From the NCBI RefSeq assembly GCF_900113485.1, contig NZ_FOPM01000009.1:1-64000 (forward strand): a stretch of DNA of 64,000 nt, given 5' to 3'. This stretch comes from Methylobacterium gossipiicola. GTDB lineage: Bacteria; Pseudomonadota; Alphaproteobacteria; Rhizobiales; Beijerinckiaceae. This document shows, one piece after another, positions 19,024 through 26,725 of this stretch. The position numbers were made by a program, and so were the translations under genes. Within the stretch, counting starts at the first letter, position 1; every line of letters begins with the position of its first letter. The notes beneath the pieces were generated by a model that was given only the letters and a program-made list of their open reading frames with translations, made no database searches and was not told the DNA's origin.

Positions 19024-19719
19024 GTGACGCACTGGATCGACCTCGACAGCACGCCGATCCCCGGCGCGCGCGAAACCCTGCACCTGCGCCGCTGGGGCGA
19101 GGCGTTCTCGATCCAGGTCGGCACCGCCGAACTCATGACCGATCAGGATCGGGGGTCGGAGCAGGCCCTGGCGACGATCCCGTGCGAACGCCTGGCGGAT
19201 CGCCCGGAGCCCCGTATCCTCATCGGCGGCCTCGGCATGGGCTTCACCCTGCGGGCCGCCCTTGGCGTCCTCGGCCCCCGCGCCGAGGTGGTGGTGGCCG
19301 AACTCGTGCCGGGCGTCATCGCCTGGGCGCGCGGCCCCCTGGCGCATCTCCACGGCACGAGCCTCGACGATCCCCGCGTCAGCCTCGTCGAGGCCGACGT
19401 GAACCGGCTGATCCAGTCGGGGCCGGGCCGGTTCGACGCCATCCTGCTCGATGTCGACAACGGCCCGCGGGGGATGACCCGGCGCTCCAACGACCGGCTC
19501 TACGACGTCTGGGGGTTGAAGCGCGCCCATTACGCCCTGCGGCCGGGGGGCCTCCTGGCGGTGTGGTCGGGCTCGCCCGACCGCCGGTTCAAGGCCCGGC
19601 TCAGGCGCTGCGGCTTCGCCATGGAGGAGATCCGCTTCCCCGCCCATCCGGGCGGCCGGCGCCACGTGCTGTGGATCGGCACGCGGGAGGAAAAGGGCGC
19701 TGCTGCCTCGACGGTCTGA
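19024..19719 (+). CDS. Spermidine synthase-like aminopropyltransferase-fold protein
   Basis: 231 residues from GTG 19024, with GGAG 8 bases before. The nucleotide-binding loop ILIGGLGMGFTLRAAL (about residues 66-81), VVVAELVPGVIAWARG with the ribose-binding Glu, and DAILLDVDNGP are typical of the spermidine synthase superfamily. It is shorter than canonical SpeE and no speD/speA gene is near, so the acceptor is uncertain. The 256 bases before it carry no recognisable gene. The stop TGA abuts a repeat element. Confidence 0.78.
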   Translation: MTHWIDLDSTPIPGARETLHLRRWGEAFSIQVGTAELMTDQDRGSEQALATIPCERLADRPEPRILIGGLGMGFTLRAALGVLGPRAEVVVAELVPGVIAWARGPLAHLHGTSLDDPRVSLVEADVNRLIQSGPGRFDAILLDVDNGPRGMTRRSNDRLYDVWGLKRAHYALRPGGLLAVWSGSPDRRFKARLRRCGFAMEEIRFPAHPGGRRHVLWIGTREEKGAAASTV

Positions 19720-19797
19720 TACGGTTTCGGGTTGATCGCTTCGGATCGACCGGGCGCAACAGGCCCCCTCTCCTTCCAGGAGAGGGGACCCGCGCTC
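19720..19797. repeat. Half copy of palindromic intergenic element (family A)
   Basis: Begins TACGGTTTC directly after the TGA stop of the upstream gene and runs through GGGCGCAACAGG to the hairpin CCCCTCTCC-ttcc-aggagagggg. It matches one end of the 182-bp element inside the broken GIY-YIG gene at 24119-24300, in reverse orientation. The other half and second terminal repeat are missing. Confidence 0.7.
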
Positions 19798-19861
19798 ATG
19801 ACGGACCCAAGGGATGATCCGGAAATGACGGGAAACAAGGCGATGTCCGACTTGCTCTGCC

Positions 19862-19977
19862 TGTCATTCCGGGGCGCCATGGGCAAACCCGGAATCCAGA
19901 GCCGCCGGCAGCGTAAAGTCTTGCATCACCTGTGTTTCTGGATCCCGGGTTCCGCTACGCGGCCCCGGGATGACGAT
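19862..19977. repeat. Dispersed REP-like inverted repeat (family B)
   Basis: Two inverted halves: TCATTCCGGGG...CCCGGAATCCAG and, facing it, TTCTGGATCCCGGG...GCCCCGGGATGACG. The unit CGTCATCCCGGGG...CCAGAAAC is found again, diverged, at 32517-32567; a shorter related unit occurs as an inverted pair around 23.9 and 24.4 kb. Intergenic and non-coding. Confidence 0.7.
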
Positions 19978-20060
19978 GAGATCGAAACCTTCGACAGTTC
20001 CAAATCTCATCAGGTTCGACTCGGTGCTGCCGGCTCCGGCCGATCGAGGGTGATCGCCCT

Positions 20061-20330
20061 TCAGTAATTGTAGCCCCACTGGCCGTAGCCGTTCCCGCCC
20101 TGGCGGACCCGCGAGCCGTAATCGATCTCCCGGTCGCGCCGCGCCTTGCGGTTGGCGAGGTAGCGGCCGCCGAGGCAGCCCGCCACGGCGCCGACGACGC
20201 CGCGCTCGGCCAGATAATGCCCGGCCAGCCCGCCGATGATCGCGCCCTTGATGCAGCCCTTGGCCTCGGCGGCGCCGGCGGTGACGAGAGTGGCGAGGGC
20301 GACGGCCGACAGGGTCGAAACGATCCGCAT
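20061..20330 (-). CDS. Small glycine-zipper periplasmic protein
   Basis: 89 residues from ATG 20328-20330, preceded by a strong GGAGGA ribosome-binding site. A signal peptide (cleavage after AEA, about residue 23) is followed by a glycine-zipper-like helix pair (IIGGLAGHYLAERGVVGAVA) and a basic, Gly/Tyr-rich tail ending GYGQWGYNY. Similar short 17-kDa-antigen/glycine-zipper proteins associate with the outer membrane. Function unknown. Confidence 0.78.
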   Translation of the reverse strand: MRIVSTLSAVALATLVTAGAAEAKGCIKGAIIGGLAGHYLAERGVVGAVAGCLGGRYLANRKARRDREIDYGSRVRQGGNGYGQWGYNY

Positions 20331-20404
20331 GGTGATCCTCCACGATTGCGGAGGGAGAAACACCGGCCGCGTTTCCCCGTTCCCGGCAAACCGCCGCGCT
20401 TGGC

Positions 20405-21838
20405 TTACGCCGCGACGCGGCCGTCCAGGGGGAACACCTTGGCGGGGTTCATGAGCCAGTGCGGATCGAACACGTTCTTCACCCGCATCTGCTGGTCGAG
20501 ATCGACCTGCTCGTACTGGAAGCGCATGAGATCGCGCTTCTCGATGCCGACGCCGTGCTCCCCCGTGAGGCAGCCGCCGACCTCGACGCAGAGCTTCAGG
20601 ATCGCGTCCCCGGCCGCTTCCGCCTTCTGGAGTTCGCCCGGTTTGTTGATGTCGAACAGGATGAGCGGGTGGAGGTTGCCGTCGCCGGCATGGAACACGT
20701 TGGCGACCCGCAGGCCGTAGCCGGCACAGATGGCGCCGATGCGCTCGAGGACGCCCGGCAGCTGGCCCGTGGGAATCGTGCCGTCCATGCAGATGTAGTC
20801 GGAGATGCGCCCCGTGGCGCCGAAGGCGGATTTGCGGCCCTTCCAGATGGCGGCGCTCTCGGCTTCCGATTTCGACACCCTGAGACTCGTCGGCCGGAAC
20901 GCTTGCGCGATGGCGACGATGCGGGCGAGCATCGCCTCGCACTCGGCGTCCGAGCCCTCGACCTCGATGATGAGCATGGCCTCGGCGTCGCGCGGATAGC
21001 CGGCTTGCGCGAAATCCTCCGTGATGAGGATCGCCTCGCGGTCCATGTATTCCATCGCCACCGGGATGATGCCGGCGGCGATGATGGCGGCGGTGCAGGC
21101 GCCGGCATCCTCGACGGAGGCGAAGCCGAGAAGCGCCGGGCGCGCCCCTTCGGCGCCGCGCAGGATCCGCACGGTGGCTTCCGTGACGATGCCGAGCTGC
21201 CCCTCCGAGCCGCAGACGAGGCCGAGCAGGTCGTAGCCGCCGGAATCGAGGTGCTCGCCGCCGATCTCCACCACGGTGCCGTCGTTCAACACCAGGGTGA
21301 CGCCGAGGAGGTTGTTGGTGGTCACCCCGTATTTCAGGCAATGCGCCCCGCCGGAATTCATCGCGATGTTGCCCGCGATGGTGCAGGCGAGCTGGCTCGA
21401 CGGGTCGGGGGCATAGAAGAAGCCCTCGTGGGAGACCGCGCCCGAGATGGCGAGATTGGTGATGCCGGCCTCCACCCGCGCCGTGCGGTTGGCGTAGCTG
21501 ATGTCGCGGATGCGGTTCATCTTGGCGACCCCGAGGATGATGGCGTCCTCCTGCGCGATGGCGCCGCCGGCCAGCGACGTGCCGGCCCCGCGCGGCACCA
21601 CCCGCACGCCGTTGGCATGGCAATAGGCCATCACGGCCGAGACTTCCGCCGTCGTGGAGGGCAGCACCACGGCGAGCGGCATCTTGCGATAGGCGGTGAG
21701 CCCGTCGGTCTCGAAGGCGCGGCGCTCGTCCTCCGTCGTCACCAGGGCCTCGGGCGCGACGAGGGCGGAAAGCCCGGCCACGATGGCGTCGCGGCGGGCG
21801 ACGATGCCGGCATCCGGCACGGGAAACGCGATGGTCAT
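20405..21838 (-). CDS. glcD: FAD-linked oxidase, glycolate/D-lactate dehydrogenase subunit GlcD-like
   Basis: 477 residues from ATG 21836-21838 with GGAAGGAT just upstream. The PCMH-type FAD-binding loop VPRGAGTSLAGGA (about residues 82-94), the AGNIAMNSGG segment and the C-terminal HAGDGNLHPLILFD and TGEHGVGIEK motifs define the GlcD/D-2-hydroxyacid dehydrogenase group. It oxidises glycolate or D-lactate to the 2-oxo acid. No glcE or glcF follows here, so it may act alone as a D-lactate dehydrogenase or pair with distant subunits. Confidence 0.85.
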   Translation of the reverse strand: MTIAFPVPDAGIVARRDAIVAGLSALVAPEALVTTEDERRAFETDGLTAYRKMPLAVVLPSTTAEVSAVMAYCHANGVRVVPRGAGTSLAGGAIAQEDAIILGVAKMNRIRDISYANRTARVEAGITNLAISGAVSHEGFFYAPDPSSQLACTIAGNIAMNSGGAHCLKYGVTTNNLLGVTLVLNDGTVVEIGGEHLDSGGYDLLGLVCGSEGQLGIVTEATVRILRGAEGARPALLGFASVEDAGACTAAIIAAGIIPVAMEYMDREAILITEDFAQAGYPRDAEAMLIIEVEGSDAECEAMLARIVAIAQAFRPTSLRVSKSEAESAAIWKGRKSAFGATGRISDYICMDGTIPTGQLPGVLERIGAICAGYGLRVANVFHAGDGNLHPLILFDINKPGELQKAEAAGDAILKLCVEVGGCLTGEHGVGIEKRDLMRFQYEQVDLDQQMRVKNVFDPHWLMNPAKVFPLDGRVAA

Positions 21839-22187
21839 GGGCGATCCTTCCGAATGGCGCGCCGCTTTCAGCATTCGCTCAGCCTTGGCCGTCTACAACG
21901 AGCGGGTCGCCACGGACGGAGGAAGGGTCGGCGCTTGAGAGCGGATACTAGGCGGGCTCGGCGAAACTCCCAAGCCTCGTCGCGCGGGCCCCATCGCCGC
22001 GTCTCCGGCCCCTTAGACCGGAGGCAGGCAGCGATGGAACGTTGGGAACCGTAGGCGGGTTGGAAAGCTTCTTTTGGCCGCAACCCGTTTCGACGCCGTC
22101 ACACGTTTCTGTCTCGATCTGTTCTAAACGCTCAAGCTCTGCCATAAGCCCAGGCTGGCTCAAGCCGCACCACGGAGGAAACACACG
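21839..22187. other. Divergent intergenic region glcD / cytochrome c
   Basis: 349 bases between the glcD-like start and the cytochrome c gene. It must hold promoters for both. I see no clear -35/-10 pair, no repeat and no RNA motif that I recognise; the last 100 bases before the cytochrome are AT-richer. Confidence 0.4.
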
Positions 22188-22550
22188 ATGCGTCATCTCA
22201 TCCTCGGCGCCGCATTCGCGATGCTGCTGCCCCTCTCCGCCCATGCCGAGGGCGATGCCGCCGCCGGCGAGAAGGCGTTCGCCCCCTGCAAGGCGTGCCA
22301 CAACTTCGAGAAGAACGGCGTCGGCCCGACCCTGAAGGGCGTCGTCGGCTCCAAGGCCGGCGAAGGCGCCGACGGCTACGCCTTCTCGGCGGCCCTGAAG
22401 GCCTCCGGCATCACCTGGGACGAGGCCAACCTGCACGAGTGGCTGACCGACCCGAAGAAGAAGGTGCCCGGCACCAAGATGGTGTTCCCCGGCATCAAGG
22501 ACCCGAAGAAGGTCGACGACATCATCGCCTACCTCAAGACCAAGTCCTGA
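22188..22550 (+). CDS. Class I c-type cytochrome
   Basis: 120 residues: signal peptide (cleaved after AHA, about residue 20), heme motif CKACH (Cys34, Cys37, His38) and axial Met98 in GTKMVF. It is a small soluble periplasmic cytochrome c of the c2/c550 type. In Methylobacterium such a protein (cytochrome cH) carries electrons from methanol-oxidation cytochromes to the terminal oxidase; that assignment is likely but not proven here. Single gene with its own terminator. Confidence 0.88.
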   Translation: MRHLILGAAFAMLLPLSAHAEGDAAAGEKAFAPCKACHNFEKNGVGPTLKGVVGSKAGEGADGYAFSAALKASGITWDEANLHEWLTDPKKKVPGTKMVFPGIKDPKKVDDIIAYLKTKS

Positions 22551-22592
22551 GGCTCCGCACCGGCCCGTCACGGCGGGCCGGGAGACGGTCCT

Positions 22593-23144
22593 TCACGAAG
22601 CCGTCCCCACGGGGGCGGCTTTTTTCGTGGCCCGCGCCCCCTCGCCCTCGCCCCCGCCATGAAGGGCGCCGCGCAGGTTCACCAGGGCATCGAGGAGCGC
22701 CAGGCGCCCATCGAGGTCGAGGCCGGTGAGGCCCCCGACTTCGACGGGCACGCACGCCATCCGGCCCTGCAGATCCCGCCCCTTCTCGGTCAGGAACACG
22801 CTCACCTGGCGCTCGTCCGCCCGGTCGCGGGCGCGCCGCACGTGGCCGGAGGTCTCCAGGCGCTTCAGGAGCGGCGTCAGGGTGCCGGAATCGAGGAACA
22901 GGCGTTGGCCGATCTCCTTCACCGTTTGCCCCTCCTCCTCCCATAGCACGAGGAGCACGAGGTATTGCGGATAGGTCAGGTCGTGGGCGGCCAGCAGCGC
23001 CCGGTAGGCCCGCCCGAAGGCATGGGCCGCCGCGTACACGGCAAAGCACAGCTGCCCGTCCAGGCTCTGGGCCGAGGCCGGCACGACCTGGGACGGCGGA
23101 GCGGCAAGCTCCGGATGGGTCGGGGGGTTCTCGCGACCCGACAT
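22593..23144 (-). CDS. ohrR: MarR-family organic hydroperoxide repressor OhrR
   Basis: 183 residues from ATG 23142-23144. The N-terminal redox-sensing Cys (Cys33 in LDGQLCFAVYAAA), the winged helix LFLDSGTLTPLLKRLE and the wing RARDRADERQVSVFLT match OhrR. Oxidation of the Cys by organic peroxides releases the DNA. The N-terminus is about 25 residues longer than in the Bacillus protein and Pro-rich. Divergent from ohr with three repeated operator-like boxes between. Confidence 0.92.
   Translation of the reverse strand: MSGRENPPTHPELAAPPSQVVPASAQSLDGQLCFAVYAAAHAFGRAYRALLAAHDLTYPQYLVLLVLWEEEGQTVKEIGQRLFLDSGTLTPLLKRLETSGHVRRARDRADERQVSVFLTEKGRDLQGRMACVPVEVGGLTGLDLDGRLALLDALVNLRGALHGGGEGEGARATKKAAPVGTAS
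22598..22626 (+). terminator. Rho-independent terminator of cytochrome c gene, inside the end of ohrR
   Basis: Stem GCCGTCCCC / GGGGGCGGC with a two-base loop followed by six T. It lies within the last codons of the convergent ohrR gene (stop at 22593-22595), so the same bases code for the OhrR C-terminus and terminate the opposite transcript. Confidence 0.8.
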
Positions 23145-23228
23145 CGGGCGATCGATCCTTTTCGTGTCTGTCCGGCCGGCGCGGGGGGCCGTGGTCCGGG
23201 GTAGGAACGACTTTAGACCCAACTCAAA

Positions 23229-23318
23229 TTGCGCACAATCGATCTTCCTGTCGCGGAAACCCGGTTGCGCGCAATCGATCCCTCTGGCATAAGCCGATCA
23301 AGGTTGCGCGCAATCGAT
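23229..23318. promoter_or_regulatory. Three OhrR operator-like boxes
   Basis: TTGCGCACAATCGAT (23229-23243), TTGCGCGCAATCGAT (23265-23279) and TTGCGCGCAATCGAT (23304-23318), all in the same orientation, spaced 36 and 39 bases start to start. The TTGCGCGCAA dyad fits the type of palindrome bound by OhrR in proteobacteria. They fill the space between the divergent ohrR and ohr genes. Confidence 0.75.
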
Positions 23319-23379
23319 TTCGGGTTCCGACCCGGCGAGCTGACGCCGATCCCACCCCGTCCCCATCGAGGAGATCCCC

Positions 23380-23802
23380 ATGCAGGCCCTCTACACCGCC
23401 CACGCCCATGCCACCGGTGGCCGCGAAGGTTCGGCCGCGAGCGACAACAAGGCCGTCGACGTCACGCTCACCACCCCGAAGGAGCTTGGCGGCAACGGCG
23501 CGCCCGGCGCCAACCCCGAGCAGCTCTTCGCCGCCGGCTACGCCGCCTGCTTCCTCGGCGCCATCAAGTTCGTCGCCGCCCAGGACAAGGTGAAGATCGC
23601 CGAGGATTCGAAGGTCGAGTCCACCGTCGGCATCGGCAAGCGCGACGACGGCACCGGCTTCGGCCTCGTCGTCACCCTGAAGGCGACCCTGCCGGGCGTC
23701 GACCGGGCCGTGGCCGAGGATCTGGTGAAGCGCGCCGACGTGGTGTGCCCGTACTCGCACGCCACCCGCGGCAACATCGAGGTCGGTATCTCGGTCGGCT
23801 GA
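23380..23802 (+). CDS. ohr: Organic hydroperoxide resistance protein Ohr
   Basis: 140 residues of the Ohr/OsmC family. The two catalytic Cys are Cys57 (GYAACFLGA) and Cys123 (VVCPYSHATRGN). The enzyme reduces lipid and alkyl hydroperoxides using lipoylated proteins. ATG 23380 follows a GAGGAG site. Divergently paired with its repressor ohrR. Confidence 0.95.
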   Translation: MQALYTAHAHATGGREGSAASDNKAVDVTLTTPKELGGNGAPGANPEQLFAAGYAACFLGAIKFVAAQDKVKIAEDSKVESTVGIGKRDDGTGFGLVVTLKATLPGVDRAVAEDLVKRADVVCPYSHATRGNIEVGISVG

Positions 23803-23862
23803 TGCGGTGATCGCGCGGTGTCTTGGGCACCGCGCGACGGTGTCGAGCCACTTCGCGGCACT

Positions 23863-23916
23863 TCTTGTGCTGGGTCCCGGATCACCCTCCGCTTTCGCTA
23901 CGGGCGTCCGGGACAG
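23863..23916. repeat. REP-like repeat, left copy of an inverted pair
   Basis: Contains GTGCTGGGTCCCGGATCACC, then TCCGC...GGGCGTCCGGGAC. The reverse complement of the same sequence lies at 24407-24466 with a few substitutions. The two copies flank the broken GIY-YIG gene head to head. Confidence 0.65.
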
Positions 23917-23922
23917 GGTGGT

Positions 23923-24401
23923 TCAGCCATTCAGGTCAGCGGCCAGATCGCGCCATTCTGGGTTCATGGCCTCAATCAAGGCTAACTTCCAAGAACGGCG
24001 CCAGCGCTTGAGCGTGTGCTCGCGTTGTCGTGCCATCGCGATCTCCGGATAACCTTCGTACCAGACGAGCTGTGTCACGCCGTAATCCTGCGTGAACCCG
24101 GGGACTGCGCCTGTCTGATACGGTTTCCGGCCGATTCCTTCGGTGGGTATCGGTCGCGGGTCCCCTCTCCTGAAAGGAGAGGGACAGGGTGAGGTGTGCG
24201 AACTCTCCGGATAAGTCACACACCTCACCCCAGCCCTCTCCTTTCAGGAGAGGGAGCCTGTTGCGCTTAGCGAAGCCAAGGTGATCAACCGGAAACCGTA
24301 TGATGCTCCCAAACCCGGCGGGCGAGATCCGTCGTCGAGCCTGTATACAGCGTGCCGTTGCGCTGACTCGCCGGCATATTGACGAAGCCCCCGGACCGCA
24401 T
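23923..24401 (-). pseudogene. GIY-YIG nuclease-domain gene disrupted by a palindromic element
   Basis: Reading the minus strand from ATG 24401, the frame gives the start of a small GIY-YIG (UPF0213-like) protein: QRNGTLYTGSTTDLARRVWE, then His. At 24303-24301 a 182-bp repeat element follows and brings an in-frame stop. After the element the frame resumes with TGAVPGFTQDYGV, LVWYEGYPEIAMARQRE, KRWRRSWK and NPEWRDL, ending at 23923. Removing the element and one copy of a 3-bp TCA duplication restores EHQTGAVPGFT, the usual family sequence. The distal half could still be expressed from an ATG inside the element, but without the GIY-YIG active-site half. Confidence 0.85.
24119..24300. mobile_element. 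182-bp palindromic MITE-like element (family A) inserted in a gene
   Basis: Terminal inverted repeats TACGGTTTCCGG / CCGGAAACCGTA, flanked on both sides by TGA (24116-24118 and 24301-24303), a likely 3-bp target duplication. The inside is built of three hairpins: CCCTCTCCTGAAAGGAGAGGG, a stem GGGTGAGGTGTG / CACACCTCACCC, and CCCTCTCCTTTCAGGAGAGGG. No protein is encoded, so movement would need a transposase from elsewhere. A half copy is at 19720-19797. Confidence 0.8.
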
Positions 24402-24406
24402 CACCC

Positions 24407-24466
24407 CGCCCCCTCGTCCCGGACGCCCGGAACGCAGTGGAGGGTGATCCGGGACCCAGCACAAGA
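24407..24466. repeat. REP-like repeat, right copy of an inverted pair
   Basis: TCGTCCCGGACGCCCGGAAC through AGGGTGATCCGGGACCCAGC; reverse complement of the copy at 23863-23916. It lies between the hisS stop and the start of the broken GIY-YIG gene. Confidence 0.65.
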
Positions 24467-24486
24467 CGCCGCGTCAGCGTCCGCTT

Positions 24487-26019
24487 TCAACCGACGGGGA
24501 AATGCCGCGCCAGCACCTCGCGCACCCGCGCGACCATCTCGGCTTCCGGCACCGAGAACTGGGCCGGGCGGGCGGCCTTCCATTCGGCGTTGCTGCTGAT
24601 GCCCTCCGCCGCCTTCGCGCCCTCGATGAGATCCTTGATCTGGACCTCGCCGGCCTCGCGCTCGTTCGAGCCTTGGATGATGGCACAGGGGGAGCCCCGC
24701 CGGTCGGCATACTTCATCTGCGCCTTCATGCCCGAGCCGCCGAGATAGAGTTCGGCCCGGATATCGGCACCGCGCAGGAGCGCGACCAGACGTTGGTAAT
24801 CGGCGATGTTTTCGCGGTCCAGGACGAGGACCACCACGGGGCCGGGCTTCCTCGTGCCTTCGAGGAGCGGGCTCTTGATGAGCTGCAGGGCCGAGAACAG
24901 GCGCGAGACGCCGATGGAGAAGCCCGTGGCCGGCACCGGCTCGGCGCGGAACCGCCCGACGAGGCCGTCGTAGCGCCCGCCGCCCGCCACGGAGCCGAAG
25001 CGCACGGTCTGCCCCTCCTCGTTGACGACCGGGAAGGTGAGTTCCGCCTCGTAGACCGGGCCGGTGTAGTATTCGAGGCCGCGCACCACGCTGGGGTCGG
25101 CGCGGATGCGGTCGAACCCGTAGCCAGCCGCCGCGCAGAGCCGCATCATCGCGTGGAGTTCGGCGATGCCCTCGCGGCCGATGACGGACTCACCCACCAC
25201 GTCCGTCCAGGCGCCGAAGAACTGCTCCCAGAACGCCATGCGGTCGGCGCCCTCGACGGGGGCGGTCTGGAACGACACGTAGGCGAGGATGCGCTCCACG
25301 GCCGCGTCGTCGAGGCCCGCGCCCTTGGTGAAGTCGCCGCTCTCGTCCTTGCGGCCCGCGCCGAGGAGCTGGCGCACGCCGTCGGCCCCGAGGCGGTCGA
25401 GCTTGTCGATGGCCCGCAGCACCGTGAGGCGCTGGCCGGCCTTGTCGGCCCCGGCGAGGCCGATGGCCTCCATCACGCCGTCGAGCACCTTGCGGTTGTT
25501 GACCTTGACGACGAACTGCCCGGTAAGCCCGAGCTTTTCGAGGGTGTCGGCCATGAGCATGCAGATCTCGGCATCCGCCGCGACGGAGCCGGCTCCGACG
25601 ATGTCGGCGTCGAACTGCATGAACTGGCGGAAGCGCCCCGGCCCCGGCTTCTCGTTGCGGAAGACGTAGCCGGCGCGAAAGCTCCGGTAGGGCTTGGGGA
25701 TGGCGTCGAAATGCTCGGCGACGTGGCGGGCGAGCGGCGCGGTCAGGTCGTAGCGCAGCGACAGCCAGGATTCGTCGTCGTCCTGGAACGAGAACACGCC
25801 CTCGTTGGGCCGGTCGAGGTCGGGCAGGAACTTGCCCAAAGCCTCGGTGTACTCGACGAACGGGGTCTCGAGGGCCTCGAACCCGTAGAGCTCAAAGCTC
25901 TGCCGGATGGTCTCCAGCATCCGGTGCTGGGCCGCGATCTCGTCCTCGCGCCGGTCGACGAAGCCGCGCGGAAGGCGCGCCTTGAGGGTATCGGCCTTGT
26001 TGGATGCGGCCTTGGCCAT
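24487..26019 (-). CDS. hisS: Histidyl-tRNA synthetase
   Basis: 510 residues, class II synthetase. Motif 2 appears as [19 protein letters not shown] (about residues 122-140), the histidine-binding loop as [14 protein letters not shown], and motif 3 as [10 protein letters not shown]; the C-terminal anticodon-binding domain begins near residue 400. Charges tRNA-His. Start at ATG 26017-26019 (MAKAASNK); the open frame upstream has no similarity. Confidence 0.96.
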   Translation of the reverse strand: MAKAASNKADTLKARLPRGFVDRREDEIAAQHRMLETIRQSFELYGFEALETPFVEYTEALGKFLPDLDRPNEGVFSFQDDDESWLSLRYDLTAPLARHVAEHFDAIPKPYRSFRAGYVFRNEKPGPGRFRQFMQFDADIVGAGSVAADAEICMLMADTLEKLGLTGQFVVKVNNRKVLDGVMEAIGLAGADKAGQRLTVLRAIDKLDRLGADGVRQLLGAGRKDESGDFTKGAGLDDAAVERILAYVSFQTAPVEGADRMAFWEQFFGAWTDVVGESVIGREGIAELHAMMRLCAAAGYGFDRIRADPSVVRGLEYYTGPVYEAELTFPVVNEEGQTVRFGSVAGGGRYDGLVGRFRAEPVPATGFSIGVSRLFSALQLIKSPLLEGTRKPGPVVVLVLDRENIADYQRLVALLRGADIRAELYLGGSGMKAQMKYADRRGSPCAIIQGSNEREAGEVQIKDLIEGAKAAEGISSNAEWKAARPAQFSVPEAEMVARVREVLARHFPVG

Positions 26020-26197
26020 GGGAATTTCGCTTCTGGACGGGTGGATAAGGGTTGCGCGGGCTCTATCGTGCGGGATGGAGAGCGGCAAGCGCGGGAGGGC
26101 AGAGGTTGTTAAACTTCGCACGGACTGCGTTCATCACGTCCCCGACAATCGCTGATAGGTTGCAAGCCCAGGCCGGCGGTTGGAAGGTGATGCGGAC

Positions 26198-26458
26198 GTG
26201 CGTGATGGGGACCGCCTACCAGAGACCTTGGATGCCTCCGCGCGAAAGCTCGCGGCCAAGCGTATCAATGAACGCGTTAAGCTCCTGGCGAACCTGTTGA
26301 ACTCCCTCGGCATCGGGGTGATCGGCGCCGGCGTGATCGTGCCCGGCGTCCACGATCCGACGCGGATCACGCTCCAGACTCTCGCTTGGATCGCGACGGG
26401 CCTCGTCCTACATCTGTTGGCCCAGAGTGTTCTCGCATTCATGCGCAGCGAGGATTGA
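26198..26458 (+). CDS. Small two-helix membrane protein
   Basis: 86 residues from GTG 26198, with GGAAGGTGA about 8 bases before; a TTG at 26180 is the alternative. Two hydrophobic helices are evident: LLANLLNSLGIGVIGAGVIV and LAWIATGLVLHLLAQSVLAF. No family was recognised. Only 2 bases separate it from the next gene, so the two small membrane proteins form a pair divergent from hisS. Confidence 0.6.
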   Translation: MRDGDRLPETLDASARKLAAKRINERVKLLANLLNSLGIGVIGAGVIVPGVHDPTRITLQTLAWIATGLVLHLLAQSVLAFMRSED

Positions 26459-26460
26459 CC

Positions 26461-26634
26461 ATGACGTGGCTCTTCACGGTTCAAGTCGCGGCCCTCGCCC
26501 TCGCCATTGGCGTGGGGGGCTACCTCTATGCGCGCGCCCTGGCTCAGGCTTTCGACAAGCGGTTCGGACCACGGGCGCCGGCCCTGCCCGATCGGACCGG
26601 CCCGTTGGATGGACGGCCGGGCGAGACACCCTGA
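26461..26634 (+). CDS. Small single-helix membrane protein
   Basis: 57 residues from ATG 26461, two bases after the preceding stop (TGACCATG). One transmembrane helix (FTVQVAALALAIGVGGYLYA) is followed by a short basic and Pro-rich tail. Unknown function; likely acts with the neighbour. Confidence 0.6.
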   Translation: MTWLFTVQVAALALAIGVGGYLYARALAQAFDKRFGPRAPALPDRTGPLDGRPGETP

Positions 26635-26725
26635 CGCCTCGCAAGAACCGGGCTTTCGCTCACCCGCTACCTTGGCCGTGGGGCTGATGGACGCCCATGG
26701 TGTTTGAGCGAGGAGAGCACATCCG

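Noticed and set aside
23320..23335. GGGTTCCGACCC near ohr looked like a tRNA T-arm
   Set aside because: The loop does not fit TTCRANY and no acceptor, D or anticodon arms surround it. No tRNA was found anywhere in the window.
24244..24462. Short 72-residue minus-strand frame over the start of the GIY-YIG pseudogene
   Set aside because: It is the wrong frame; the GIY-YIG similarity (GTLYTGST) is in the neighbouring frame starting at 24401.
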